Source: Bacteriovoracales bacterium
GTDB lineage: Bacteria > Bdellovibrionota > Bacteriovoracia > Bacteriovoracales > Bacteriovoracaceae
Length of the DNA stretch: 64,000 bases
Assembly: GCA_028346125.1 (NCBI GenBank)
Contig: JAOMEV010000001.1
Coordinates: 1-64,000 of the forward strand
Direction: 5' to 3'
Positions 1 to 8,607 of the stretch are shown here, piece by piece (within the stretch, counting starts at the first letter, position 1; each line of letters begins with the position of its first letter). Below the pieces are notes generated by a model. That model was not told the DNA's origin and ran no database searches. It was given only the letters and a program-made list of their open reading frames with translations. A program made the position numbers and the translations under genes.

Positions 1-605
1 CCAAGATCTAATTTAGCTTAAACAATTTGGTTAAAAAAATTCAAAGTTCCTTAACTCTCTCCTTTAGAAGTTTCGGAACTCTTAAATTGACCTCAACCTA
101 AAGTTTTGAACAAGTACCAAAAATTTTATATAACTTTTTGTAATCAATTCACAAGAATCTTTAGGGTTAATATGTGGACTTATTTTTTCAAAGTTAGAAT
201 CCTTAATTAATTTTACCAGAAGATTAACCTTAACATTTTTCCTGATATAATCTAATGGTTTCAAAAGGATCATAATAAGGTAATTTATTTGTGTTCCATT
301 TTTTAAGTTCCAGAGATTTTAATACCTGGCTAGTTTAGAACAAGAACAAGAAATTCAGTCGATTCACTCAGACCTAATCAGGTTCCATTCCAGATTTAAT
401 TTTTTAATCGAAAATCTTAAATATGGAAAAACATTCGTAATGAGATAAATCTTGTGTAAATCCTAAATTTTGACAAAAAAATAGGTTTTATTTTAAACTG
501 ATAGCTATAAAGGAAAAAATTTTAAGGAAAGTCTCTCATACTGGAACTTAAAACTGGCAAAAAAAGGATTATTTTTTTAAATTAGTCTTAGTTGAATTCT
601 TAGAT
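1..605. other. Non-coding leader with decayed coding traces
   Basis: No intact gene is visible. On the minus strand between about 80 and 330 two reading frames are open one after the other. The upstream one contains KKWNTNKLPYYDPFETIRLY, and the next continues through SNFEKISPHINPKDS after a frame change near 205-215. This looks like the 3' end of a dead gene, but I do not recognise the family. The last ~200 bases are AT-rich and should hold the promoter of the ABC transporter at 606; no convincing -35/-10 pair stands out. Confidence 0.25.
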
Positions 606-2393
606 TTGTTAAGCTTTTATTTGACAAACTTTAATGATAAATTACCCAGTAAATATATGAAACCTATAAAGTTATTCAGAACAACCATAGAAAAGTTAAG
701 TCAACTTAGGGAGTTACTTGGTAAAGATATAATTAAACTTCTATTTTTTTCCGTTTTAATAGGCTTTTTTCTTTTTGGAGCTGAATTTCTTTTTGTTTAT
801 GGACTTCAAGGCTTTTTAAGAGAGATTGGGGTATCTTCAGAAAAAAATGTGTCTTTACCAAGTTTTTATCCAAAGGGTTTAATACCATCATTGCTAATTT
901 TTTTTTTACTCGGTATTACAAGAGTAATCACCCAAATTTTAAAGTCATATATAGGTGGTATTGCAAACCAAGCTTTTACAAGAAAACAACGGGATAGGTT
1001 TTTTACCTACTCAATTGAGAACGCAAATAAGGTTTCTTCCCATGAAATTGTTAGTCTTTTTACTGATACCTTGGCCCGAGCCTCTAGTTCAATATTGGAT
1101 TTTACAGGTCTTATAATAACGATTACTTCAGCATGCTTTTTATTTATTTCAGGTTTATTAATAGCTCCTAAAGAGATGGCCTTAGGTATATTCCTCGGTT
1201 TTATTTTCTTAATACCCACAAAAAAATTTAATCCTATTGTAGATGATTCTGGTAAAGGACTTACTAAATCGTGGGAAAACGTCACAAAATTATTGATCGA
1301 AGGGATTAAGCATAATTATTTTTTTAAGGCCCATGGATTAGTTCCTGATTTATTAAAAAAAGGAAAAGATTCAATTGCAGAATATGAAAAATTTTATAAA
1401 AAGTTCTATTTTTATTCTTCTTTGAAAAATGGCTCTCCAAATATTGTAGGAATTATTTTAATATGTATTATTTCTTTTTTTAGTATAAATTACTTCATGA
1501 CAAAAGGAGCAACTTTACTTGCATTTTTGTATTTATTTATTCGATTATCTCAAGGAATTGCTGAAATTTTTGTTACTTCAAGTAGCCTAAGGTTAAATAT
1601 AGTAAGCATAAAAGACTTACTATTATGGAATAAAAAAATAGAACCCTTCTTATTGAATTTCAAAAATAAATCAACGAATATTACCGACACAAAACAATTA
1701 GATAGCATTTTCATTAATCTACAGAATATATCTTTTAGCTTTGGCGATATAGAAATTCTAAAAAATATAAACGTCCAAATAAATAAAGGGGATGTTCTTG
1801 TTATAGAAGGAAAGTCCGGAGTTGGAAAAAGTACCTTAGTTTCAATTATTCTTGGCCTTTTAAAGCCGAATAAGGGAACGATTTCTTTAAATAATAAAGA
1901 CATCTCATCTTTTTCCACAAGGTTTAAAAATTCTATCTCATATGTCGGCCCTGAGCCTTTTTTGTTTGAAGGAACATTAAAAGAAAATTTACTTTACGGT
2001 AATCCAAGAGCACATTTGATTAACGATGAAGAAATTAAACAGGCCATAGAATTAACGAAGCTTACTAGGTATATTAGTAATTTATCAGAAGGTTTAGATT
2101 TTAAGTTCGAAGAACATGCAGAAGCTTCTACAGGACAAAGACAGCGCCTTTCATTGTGTAGGGCATTTTTGAGAAGACCTAAGCTTCTTATATTAGACGA
2201 AGCTACTGCAAATCTTGATAAAACTACTGAAAGGGAAATTATGGATTCAATTACCTCCCAAATGAAAGTGATGACAACCATTATTGTTACCCATAAAGAA
2301 AGTTTAAAAAAATATGGTAATAAATTTTTAAAACTAGAACAAAACTTAATTTATTCTTATGATGAAGGAAATCTTTCTCATAATTTCAATTAG
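606..2393 (+). CDS. ABC exporter half-transporter (permease + ATPase)
   Basis: A 595-residue inner-membrane ABC exporter of the MsbA/PglK type, with an N-terminal membrane domain and a C-terminal ATPase in one chain. Five or six hydrophobic segments lie in residues ~45-320. The ATPase follows with Walker A GKSGVGKST (~401-409), signature STGQRQRLSL (~507), Walker B LLILDEATANLD (~527-538) and H-loop THKES (~562). Such proteins work as homodimers and move lipids, lipid-linked glycans or peptides. Here it is the only recognisable candidate for flipping a polyprenyl-linked sugar (inference from context). The TTG at 606 lacks a strong ribosome binding site, and an ATG at 657 is an equally possible start. 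Its stop lies 1 bp from the stop of the convergent dehydratase gene. Confidence 0.85.
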   Translation: MLSFYLTNFNDKLPSKYMKPIKLFRTTIEKLSQLRELLGKDIIKLLFFSVLIGFFLFGAEFLFVYGLQGFLREIGVSSEKNVSLPSFYPKGLIPSLLIFFLLGITRVITQILKSYIGGIANQAFTRKQRDRFFTYSIENANKVSSHEIVSLFTDTLARASSSILDFTGLIITITSACFLFISGLLIAPKEMALGIFLGFIFLIPTKKFNPIVDDSGKGLTKSWENVTKLLIEGIKHNYFFKAHGLVPDLLKKGKDSIAEYEKFYKKFYFYSSLKNGSPNIVGIILICIISFFSINYFMTKGATLLAFLYLFIRLSQGIAEIFVTSSSLRLNIVSIKDLLLWNKKIEPFLLNFKNKSTNITDTKQLDSIFINLQNISFSFGDIEILKNINVQINKGDVLVIEGKSGVGKSTLVSIILGLLKPNKGTISLNNKDISSFSTRFKNSISYVGPEPFLFEGTLKENLLYGNPRAHLINDEEIKQAIELTKLTRYISNLSEGLDFKFEEHAEASTGQRQRLSLCRAFLRRPKLLILDEATANLDKTTEREIMDSITSQMKVMTTIIVTHKESLKKYGNKFLKLEQNLIYSYDEGNLSHNFN

Positions 2394-2394
2394 T

Positions 2395-3375
2395 TCATTT
2401 CATAATAAGAGATAAATCCAAGTCATTTTGAAGCATATCTTTAATAATATCATTTAAAGCAAATTTAGCCTCCCAATTTAATTCATTTTTTATTTTTCTT
2501 GGATTGCTAATTAGGGATCCTTTGGGCTTTGACTTATCATTAATAGCTGATTGACAATGGTTGGCAAAGTTTATGTCCCCTATTTTACAGGCACGTTTTG
2601 TAAACTCCAAAACACTATATTGCTTTCCTGAACCAATTATATAATCTTTGGGTGAATCCACTTCTAGCATTTTATAAATTGCCTGAACAACGTCCTCAGC
2701 GTGGGACCAATCCACAAGGGAGTTGGGGTACTTAATTACAATTTCATTACTTTTTCCTTCTTTTATTGATGCGACACTTTTGGTTATATGGCGAGTTATA
2801 AATTTTGATTCCCTACGAGGGGATTCGTGATTAAACAAAACTCCCGTACAGCCCCATAGACCATGGTTTTTACGGTAAAAAGAAACAAGGTTTTGCCCCC
2901 AAATCTTTGTCTGTCCATAAAAAGTAGAAGGTTCTTGTAGGGTCGTTTCATCTATTTTTAAAATTCCATGGTCAATAGCTTTATATTGCTGAAGAGAACC
3001 TGCATAAAACAAGCGACAAGATGGGTTATTTTCCAAAATGGCCCTTGCAATGTTTTCCAAAGATGTAAAATTTGTTTCGATCATTTCTCTTTGGAGTCTT
3101 AAAATATTTTGAGGTTTTTCAGTTGAAGAGATATGGCTAGCGGCTAAATGAAAGAAACGATTCGGTTTAAATTTTTTAACAATATTTTGGATTTCCAATG
3201 AATTAAGATCGCACTCAATAAGACGACACTTATTTTCTAATAAGTTAAAATTTTCTTTTTTTTCCTTTTGAGATCCTTGTCTGATTAGTCCAATAACTTC
3301 ATATCCTAAAGCATAAAGATTCTCGATTAAATAACTACCATCTTGGCCAAGCGCCCCCGTAACTACACATTTCAT
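2395..3375 (-). CDS. gmd: GDP-mannose 4,6-dehydratase-like SDR
   Basis: A 326-residue extended short-chain dehydrogenase that probably converts GDP-mannose to GDP-4-keto-6-deoxymannose, the precursor of fucose, rhamnose, perosamine and related sugars. TGALGQDGSYL at residues 6-16 is the family's characteristic dinucleotide-binding loop, and the catalytic Tyr-x3-Lys is YGQTK (153-157). Proven Gmd enzymes are usually ~340-370 residues, so this is a slightly short member. AAGG lies 5 nt before the ATG. No reductase or aminotransferase sits next to it, so the final sugar cannot be read from the neighbours. Another NDP-sugar dehydratase of the same family is the main alternative. Confidence 0.8.
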   Translation of the reverse strand: MKCVVTGALGQDGSYLIENLYALGYEVIGLIRQGSQKEKKENFNLLENKCRLIECDLNSLEIQNIVKKFKPNRFFHLAASHISSTEKPQNILRLQREMIETNFTSLENIARAILENNPSCRLFYAGSLQQYKAIDHGILKIDETTLQEPSTFYGQTKIWGQNLVSFYRKNHGLWGCTGVLFNHESPRRESKFITRHITKSVASIKEGKSNEIVIKYPNSLVDWSHAEDVVQAIYKMLEVDSPKDYIIGSGKQYSVLEFTKRACKIGDINFANHCQSAINDKSKPKGSLISNPRKIKNELNWEAKFALNDIIKDMLQNDLDLSLIMK

Positions 3376-3662
3376 AGAACCTTCTAAGGAGTGATATTTT
3401 TTGTAGATAACTTTTAAAAACTAAATTTTATCTCAAGTATTTTTGTTAATCAAGAAAGCCTTTTACCCTGTAAAGAAAACTATTAATTACTAAATCAAAG
3501 AATCGGAAAGCTCAAAATTTTATTTGTCCAAAAATTGCAAGAAGAAGTAAATTATGGGATATTTAATCTTAGTAAGAGTAGTCTCGTAAAGAGATAAAAA
3601 TAGCCTAACCAATGAAATCTACAGAATTAAATACAGTAAATTTTTAACAATTTGGACTTGTT

Positions 3663-4577
3663 ATGGCGCGCAAAAAAAATGTTCTTATTGTTTCGCATGA
3701 CTCTGGTGGAGCAGAAGTCGTTTCGGCTTGGATAAAAAATAATCATGCTGATTATCAATTTTACTATTGTTTAATGGGTCCTGCACTTCCTATTTTTGAA
3801 AAAAAGATAGGCCCCTTAGATAATATAAAAGAAGACTCCTTAAACGACTTTTTCAAAGAAAAAAAAATTAATACAGTCTTTACTGGAACAAGTTGGGAAG
3901 ACTTTCTTGAACTTAGAGTAATAGAAAAAGCAAAAAATTTCCAAGTTAAAACTGTAACTTTTCTGGATAGCTGGCAAAACCATCGAGAGAGATTTGGCTA
4001 CCCTAATAAAAATTGGGAGAAAAATTTACCAGATGAAATTTGGTGTGGTGACTCATATTGTATCGACGTCTGCCTAAATTTAAATTTCCCAAAAGAAAAA
4101 CTTAAATTTGTAGAAAATGAATACTTCAATGAAATGAAAAAGTTAGGCAGGAATTACAAAATTGAGCCCTCAGCAAATTCGATTCTCTATTTATGTGAGC
4201 CCATTGCCGACCACATGAAAAAGCAACACGGAGATGAACTATATCTAGGGTACAATGAATTCTCAGCTATTAAAAATTTCAAAAAAAATATTCTTAAAAT
4301 AACAGAAAAACCAAATTTTATTACTTTTAGAAGCCATCCATCAGAAGACATAAAAAAGTATAGTTCTTTTATTAAGGAAAAAGACTGGCCTTGTGAAATA
4401 AAAATATCTCAAGACAAGAACTTAGTAAAAGATATATTGTCACACGAGTACATTGTCGGCTGTGAAACAATGGCTTTAGTCATTTCAATTATGGTAGGAA
4501 AAAAAGTAATTTCTGCCATCCCTAAAGAAGGAAGGCCTTGTCAACTACCTTTTAAAGAAATACAACACCTACTTTAA
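3663..4577 (+). CDS. GT-B-like surface carbohydrate protein
   Basis: A 304-residue protein of no family I can name with certainty. The N-terminus (NVLIVSHDSGGAEVVSAWI) looks like the first strand and glycine loop of a Rossmann domain. The C-terminus (YIVGCETMALVISIMVGKKV) resembles the donor-binding end of GT-B proteins, where a conserved acid and a run of small residues face the nucleotide. No signal peptide or membrane segment is visible. I infer a cytoplasmic glycosyltransferase-like enzyme. Bases 3925-4519 of this gene recur at 99 percent identity at 7431-8019. Only this copy has the complete N- and C-terminal ends, so it is taken as the functional one. It stands alone on the + strand. 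Confidence 0.5.
   Translation: MARKKNVLIVSHDSGGAEVVSAWIKNNHADYQFYYCLMGPALPIFEKKIGPLDNIKEDSLNDFFKEKKINTVFTGTSWEDFLELRVIEKAKNFQVKTVTFLDSWQNHRERFGYPNKNWEKNLPDEIWCGDSYCIDVCLNLNFPKEKLKFVENEYFNEMKKLGRNYKIEPSANSILYLCEPIADHMKKQHGDELYLGYNEFSAIKNFKKNILKITEKPNFITFRSHPSEDIKKYSSFIKEKDWPCEIKISQDKNLVKDILSHEYIVGCETMALVISIMVGKKVISAIPKEGRPCQLPFKEIQHLL
3925..4519 (+). repeat. Direct repeat, copy 1 (inside 3663-4577 gene)
   Basis: This 595-bp stretch matches 7431-8019 in the same orientation. By eye the copies differ at six single bases and by one 6-bp deletion in copy 2 (a TAAATT slip after position ~4074). Similarity starts and stops abruptly at both ends. The two copies bracket a 2.9-kb segment holding a radical SAM gene and a GT2 gene on the opposite strand. 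Confidence 0.95.
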
Positions 4578-4582
4578 TAATC

Positions 4583-4669
4583 TCAATATATATCTTTGAT
4601 TCCTTCCTCAAAAGTAAATTTTGGTGACCAGTCAACTATGGTACCGGTCATACTCTCGACATCACATTT
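4583..4669 (-). pseudogene. 3' relic of an NDP-sugar epimerase
   Basis: Read on the minus strand, this stretch encodes DVESMTGTIVDWSPKFTFEE followed by GIKDIY and a stop. The W-x-P-x(5)-EGI-x(2) pattern is the typical C-terminal end of extended SDR epimerases and dehydratases. The frame is closed by a stop just upstream at 4670-4672, and no upstream frame restores the enzyme, so it is a tail fragment. It lies directly beside the boundary of the repeat-flanked cassette. Confidence 0.5.
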
Positions 4670-4843
4670 CTAGCAGCCACTTGCTTGATTACAGAATTTT
4701 GTCCTAAAATTAAAATGACCCTGTCGAACTCTAAATTTTGATGTAACTGTTTTTCCTAAACTTAGTTGAACTGTCTTTGATGTGGTGTTGCGTCAAGTCT
4801 TAAGGACTAGAACTCTTAAGGTTTGAGACACTCTTTTTAGCAA

Positions 4844-6052
4844 TTAAGTGTTTTGATTGGCTTGCTGAACTTCTTCTTTATATTTTTTACTTGTGACCCG
4901 TGCACTAGATTTTGCTAAAGCTAAACGCCAAAGGTTTTTAGGTTCAAAAACGAGGCTAGCACCAATCGCACACTCAAACGTACAGGCGCAGCCATCACAC
5001 TGAATAAAGTCTCGAACCTTCTTCGCCTTTTTGCTCTCCATCACTGCTCTGAAGCTATAACCATGGTCGCGAATATTCCCCATCCAAGATTTTTTAAAAC
5101 CTGGTTTAAAGGCAACATTCCCTTCTGAGATAAGAGTATCTAGAATTTCACAAGGAAATAGTTCTCCGTATTCACTCATTTCAATCAATCGTTCTCCTGC
5201 TTTACAAGTAAAAGGCATTTTATTACTTTCTTGAACCTTAACGATAACAGATTCAGTGGCCTCCCTCATATAAATAAGTGCTCTAGAAAAAAGTGGGAAT
5301 TTGTATTTCCCAACTTTTCGACGATCAAATGTCTTACTGATTAATTCTTTATATTTAACTTCTGCAGGAAGAATTTTTTCTTTATCTTTAATTGCACCTC
5401 GAGCATACATAATGGCGTGATTTTCAATGTCTAATTTATTTTTTACAAAATCAATAAGATCTTCAATATTATGTTCATTGGCCTGAGAAAGTACACTTGT
5501 CACATCAAGCTTAATATTATCAACCTTTTTAACCAATTGATCCATTAATGTATAAGTTCTCATCATTTTTCGCCAAGTTCCTTCACGACCACGAGCAATA
5601 TCGTGAGTTTCCTCAGTTCCATCGAGTGATAATGGTATTCTAATAATGGCGTTGGGACATGCTTTTGAAATGGCTTCAACTTTGTCTCTTACCCTTTCTG
5701 GAAAAGTACCATTTGTCGTCAAAGTAAATGAACGGGTGTGAGAATATCGATAAAAAAGTTTAACAATTTTGTCTATATCGGTTCTTACAAAAGTTTCGCC
5801 GCCAGTGAAGGTTATATGATGTAGGTTAGGGGATTTGCGAGCAATTTGTTCGATCTCGACTATGGTAAGTTCTTTATCAGCAACAGCGCTTTCTATTTCT
5901 TCTAAGTAAAAACAATGAGGGCACCGTAGGTTACAACGAGCAGTTACAAAAAAGATTAAATAATTTGGGCCATCACTCATAAGAGCTTTGGAGTAATGAA
6001 ACATATGATCAATTAAACGTATAAATTGGCGGGCGCAACGCTTTAAAAACAT
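4844..6052 (-). CDS. Radical SAM/SPASM-like protein
   Basis: A 402-residue radical SAM enzyme. The cluster motif TARCNLRCPHC places the three 4Fe-4S cysteines at 40, 44 and 47, followed by the glycine-rich SAM strand ITFTGGETFVR. The C-terminal part carries further cysteines (FTCKAG, FPCEI, CDGCACTFEC), as in SPASM/twitch domains that hold auxiliary clusters. The reaction is unknown; in carbohydrate loci such proteins may epimerise, dehydrate or rearrange sugars (inference). The frame is open to 6148, but the ATG at 6052 has a clear GGAG 6 nt upstream and avoids overlapping the GT2 gene. It lies 11 bp downstream of that gene, so the two form an operon. Confidence 0.8.
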   Translation of the reverse strand: MFLKRCARQFIRLIDHMFHYSKALMSDGPNYLIFFVTARCNLRCPHCFYLEEIESAVADKELTIVEIEQIARKSPNLHHITFTGGETFVRTDIDKIVKLFYRYSHTRSFTLTTNGTFPERVRDKVEAISKACPNAIIRIPLSLDGTEETHDIARGREGTWRKMMRTYTLMDQLVKKVDNIKLDVTSVLSQANEHNIEDLIDFVKNKLDIENHAIMYARGAIKDKEKILPAEVKYKELISKTFDRRKVGKYKFPLFSRALIYMREATESVIVKVQESNKMPFTCKAGERLIEMSEYGELFPCEILDTLISEGNVAFKPGFKKSWMGNIRDHGYSFRAVMESKKAKKVRDFIQCDGCACTFECAIGASLVFEPKNLWRLALAKSSARVTSKKYKEEVQQANQNT

Positions 6053-6063
6053 AATTTCTCCTA

Positions 6064-7101
6064 TTACCCCTTTGGTGTGGGATAATACATCAGTTTTAAT
6101 TTCTTCCACACAGGCTTTGTTATTAATGAATGAGCGCCACCAATACAAATGACTAAGGAGAGAAAACTATGACAAAAAATAGCTTTAATTAGAAACCATA
6201 AACCCTCCTCTTTGTAGCACATTTTTAGAAACTTAGCATTCAAAGTTATGGCAGTTATGGATATCAATATTGGAAAGAAACTAGGCCAAAGCCAATTGAG
6301 GCTAATAAAAGTCCATGGAAAAATAGCACTAAAAATTGTAATTAAAGCATCTCGACGCCTGGTGCCCAGGCTATTGTCAAAAGCTCCTTCTGAATTGGGC
6401 TGTAACTCCATCCAAAGGACAACGCGTTTGAAATACAGAACTGCCTGATTATAAAAAGATGGGTAATCATGTTGAACACGCATTTCGGGGAGAAACCAAA
6501 TAGAGTTTCCTTGACTGACTAGGCGTCTACCAAACTCGTAATCTTCGACCTCGGCACTCTTATAAACTGTGTCGAAACCAGCAGAGCTAATCATCAACTG
6601 ACGTTTTATGGCAAAGCACCTACCTGCAACAAAACTGACTTCTTGCCCACAAGTAGGCGCAACAGAAACTTGAAAAATTGCCTTAAATCGAGCGAAAAAA
6701 CCTGAGTTGAGGGGAATCAGGTCATCCCAACCACAAAGAACCTCATATTTAGGGTTCTCTGCAAAAAATGATTTCAAGGCCAAGATAGACCCCTTACATA
6801 AAGTAGTATCAGAATCTAAGAAGAGAATAATATCTGAATTGGCTTTTTGTGCACCTAGGTTACGGCTTCGACCAGGTCCTTGGTTAACACTGCTATGAAT
6901 AAAGAGGGTATTTGGAAATAATTCTTTAACAGAATCAAATATTCTGGGATCTGGTGAGGCATCGTCAACAACAATAACTTCAATACCACCAGTAATTTCA
7001 CTAACAAGTGAGTTTAAAAGTCGCTCAATATCTTGAGCCCTTTTATAAGTTGGTATAACGATTGAGACCGTGGGTAAAATTTTTTCTTGACTATTACTCA
7101 T
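6064..7101 (-). CDS. Family 2 glycosyltransferase with C-terminal membrane segments
   Basis: A 345-residue GT2 enzyme. VSIVIPTYKR (~12-21) and VIVVDDASPD are the two nucleotide-binding strands of the GT-A fold, and FLDSDTT gives the DxD metal site. After the catalytic domain (~240 residues), two to three hydrophobic segments anchor the enzyme to the inner membrane. AGGT lies 5 nt before the ATG. The radical SAM gene follows 11 bp downstream, so the enzyme probably transfers, or prepares the site for, the sugar that the radical SAM protein changes (inference). Both genes sit inside the interval bracketed by the 0.6-kb direct repeats. Confidence 0.8.
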   Translation of the reverse strand: MSNSQEKILPTVSIVIPTYKRAQDIERLLNSLVSEITGGIEVIVVDDASPDPRIFDSVKELFPNTLFIHSSVNQGPGRSRNLGAQKANSDIILFLDSDTTLCKGSILALKSFFAENPKYEVLCGWDDLIPLNSGFFARFKAIFQVSVAPTCGQEVSFVAGRCFAIKRQLMISSAGFDTVYKSAEVEDYEFGRRLVSQGNSIWFLPEMRVQHDYPSFYNQAVLYFKRVVLWMELQPNSEGAFDNSLGTRRRDALITIFSAIFPWTFISLNWLWPSFFPILISITAITLNAKFLKMCYKEEGLWFLIKAIFCHSFLSLVICIGGAHSLITKPVWKKLKLMYYPTPKG

Positions 7102-7430
7102 ATTACCTCAACATCTATAACTATAACCTCTCCATCAGCAGAAGTTAAGTTTAATACCACAAACTTAAGGCTTAAAATTTCTAACATTGAAGATTCGGAC
7201 CATTACGGACATGTATTCAAGAATTAGTATTTTAAAATCTTGATAATCATTATTCTGGAGCTTATTTTTAAACCAATTTCTTAATTGAGAGGTTAAAAAG
7301 CATCTACTTTAAGTAACCTTTATTAAACCCTGTAAAGGTTAGAAAAAGAAAAAGCCTTTAGGTGCATCCCCAATCCGAAACATTTGCGCTAGCCCTCCCC
7401 ATTTTTACTCAAATAAGGTGAACTTCTATT
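7102..7430. other. Intergenic region upstream of the GT2/radical SAM pair
   Basis: About 330 bp without a supportable gene. It holds an inverted repeat (7145-7168) close to the start of the GT2 gene and should contain that operon's promoter. A short minus-strand open frame around 7172-7310 has no start codon and no recognisable similarity. Its right edge is the abrupt junction with the duplicated fragment at 7431. Confidence 0.5.
7145..7168. promoter_or_regulatory. Inverted repeat upstream of GT2 gene
   Basis: TTAAGTTT and AAACTTAA form a perfect 8-bp dyad around an 8-bp centre, 44 bp before the minus-strand GT2 start at 7101. The size and position suit a dimeric repressor or activator site. 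An A/T-rich dyad can arise by chance, so confidence is low. Confidence 0.3.
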
Positions 7431-8019
7431 AAAAAGCAAAAAATTTCCAAGTTAAAACTGTAACTTTTCTGGATAGCTGGCAAAACCATCGAGAGAGATT
7501 TGGCTACCCTAATAAAAATTGGGAGAAAAATTTACCAGATGAAATTTGGTGTGGTGACTCATATTGTATCGACGTCTGCCTAAATTTCCCAAAAGAAAAA
7601 CTTAAATTTGTAGAAAATGAATACTTCAATGAAATGAAAAAGTTAGGCAGGAATTACAAAATTGAGCCCTCAGCAAATTCGATTCTTTATTTATGTGAGC
7701 CCATTGCCGACCACATGAAAAAGCAACACGGAGATGAACTATATCTAGGATACAATGAATTTTCAGCTATTAAAAATTTCAAAAAAAATATTCTTAAAAT
7801 AACAGAAAAACCAAATTTTATTACTTTTAGAGGCCATCCATCAGAAGACATAAAAAAGTATAGATCTTTTATTAAGGAAAAAGACTGGCCTTGTGAAATA
7901 AAAATATCTCAAGACAAGAACTTAGTAAAAGATATATTGTCACACGAGTACATTGTCGGCTGTGAAACAATGGCTTTAGTCATTTCAATTATGGTAGGAA
8001 AAAAAGTAATTTCTGTCAT
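7431..8019 (+). pseudogene. Truncated duplicate of the 3663-4577 gene
   Basis: This is the second copy of the direct repeat: 589 bp, about 99 percent identical to 3925-4519. It begins at a position equal to residue ~88 of the intact protein and ends before its last ~18 codons. Downstream the frame runs into unrelated sequence and overlaps the end of the opposite gene at 8089. The 531-bp open frame starting at 7634 is therefore an accident of the fragment, not a separate gene. Two of the six base changes are amino-acid replacements (Ser to Gly, Ser to Arg), which suits drift after loss of function. Confidence 0.85.
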
Positions 8020-8088
8020 AGATATTTCGGATTCACTTTTTTCTACTTTTTCACTTCAATTAAATTACGACCTAGAAGTAAGAAACTT

Positions 8089-8607
8089 TCAATCTCGAAA
8101 TAATTCTCTCATTTCTTGTACGAGCGGCTTATATTTTTTTACAATTATTTTTATGTTACCCTGAGTTTTAGCAATTCTTTCATCTGCAATATTTTTTTGA
8201 GCAACCTTTTCAATAGTTCTCTCAATTTTCATGCCTATCTTTTGATTTTTTAAAGTATTCCGCAAACTATTCTTTATATAATTCAATCCCAAAGCACCTA
8301 TAACAAAGCAAAAAACTGCGAGAACTCCATATTTCACAAAAAAAGAAGTATTATTGTCATTCGGAACAGCAGTTCTTAGGTTTGAATTATTTTTCAAATT
8401 GAGAACAGACTCTAATTCATCTTCCTCTCTAAATTGTTCAATAATTTCATCTTTTTTTAATATTGCTTTTTCATAAGCGGTATTAAGGTTAACATTTTTT
8501 TCGATTATACCTAGCTCAACGATCCTGCATAAGAAATTTCCATTTTTTTTTATAATAACAACAGGAAACTCAATTTCCTCTTCTTTTTTATCCTTACTTT
8601 GATTCAT
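8089..8607 (-). CDS. HicB-like domain membrane-anchored protein
   Basis: A 172-residue protein of unknown function. Residues ~15-60 (FPVVIIKKNGNFLCRIVELG, then TAYEKAILKKDEIIEQF) resemble the HicB-antitoxin-like fold, with strand pairs around a central G and a helix starting TAYEKA. One clear membrane segment (~90-110, YGVLAVFCFVIGALGLNYI) follows, then a ~60-residue charged tail rich in Lys and Glu. The HicB resemblance is my reading of the pattern, not a confirmed match. No toxin partner lies beside it, so a toxin-antitoxin role is unsupported. It has its own upstream dyad and a GGAG 9 nt before the ATG. Confidence 0.5.
   Translation of the reverse strand: MNQSKDKKEEEIEFPVVIIKKNGNFLCRIVELGIIEKNVNLNTAYEKAILKKDEIIEQFREEDELESVLNLKNNSNLRTAVPNDNNTSFFVKYGVLAVFCFVIGALGLNYIKNSLRNTLKNQKIGMKIERTIEKVAQKNIADERIAKTQGNIKIIVKKYKPLVQEMRELFRD

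Noticed and set aside
82-273. 63-residue minus-strand protein
   Set aside because: Its sensible sequence is preceded by related-looking sequence in another frame; treated as part of a decayed gene.
1550-1918. 122-residue frame antisense to the ABC transporter
   Set aside because: Shadow of the ATPase-coding strand; no ribosome binding site or recognisable motif.
7634-8164. 176-codon + strand frame as a separate gene
   Set aside because: It is the middle of the duplicated fragment running on into unrelated sequence opposite the 8089-8607 gene; the N-terminus is missing and the tail is shadow translation.
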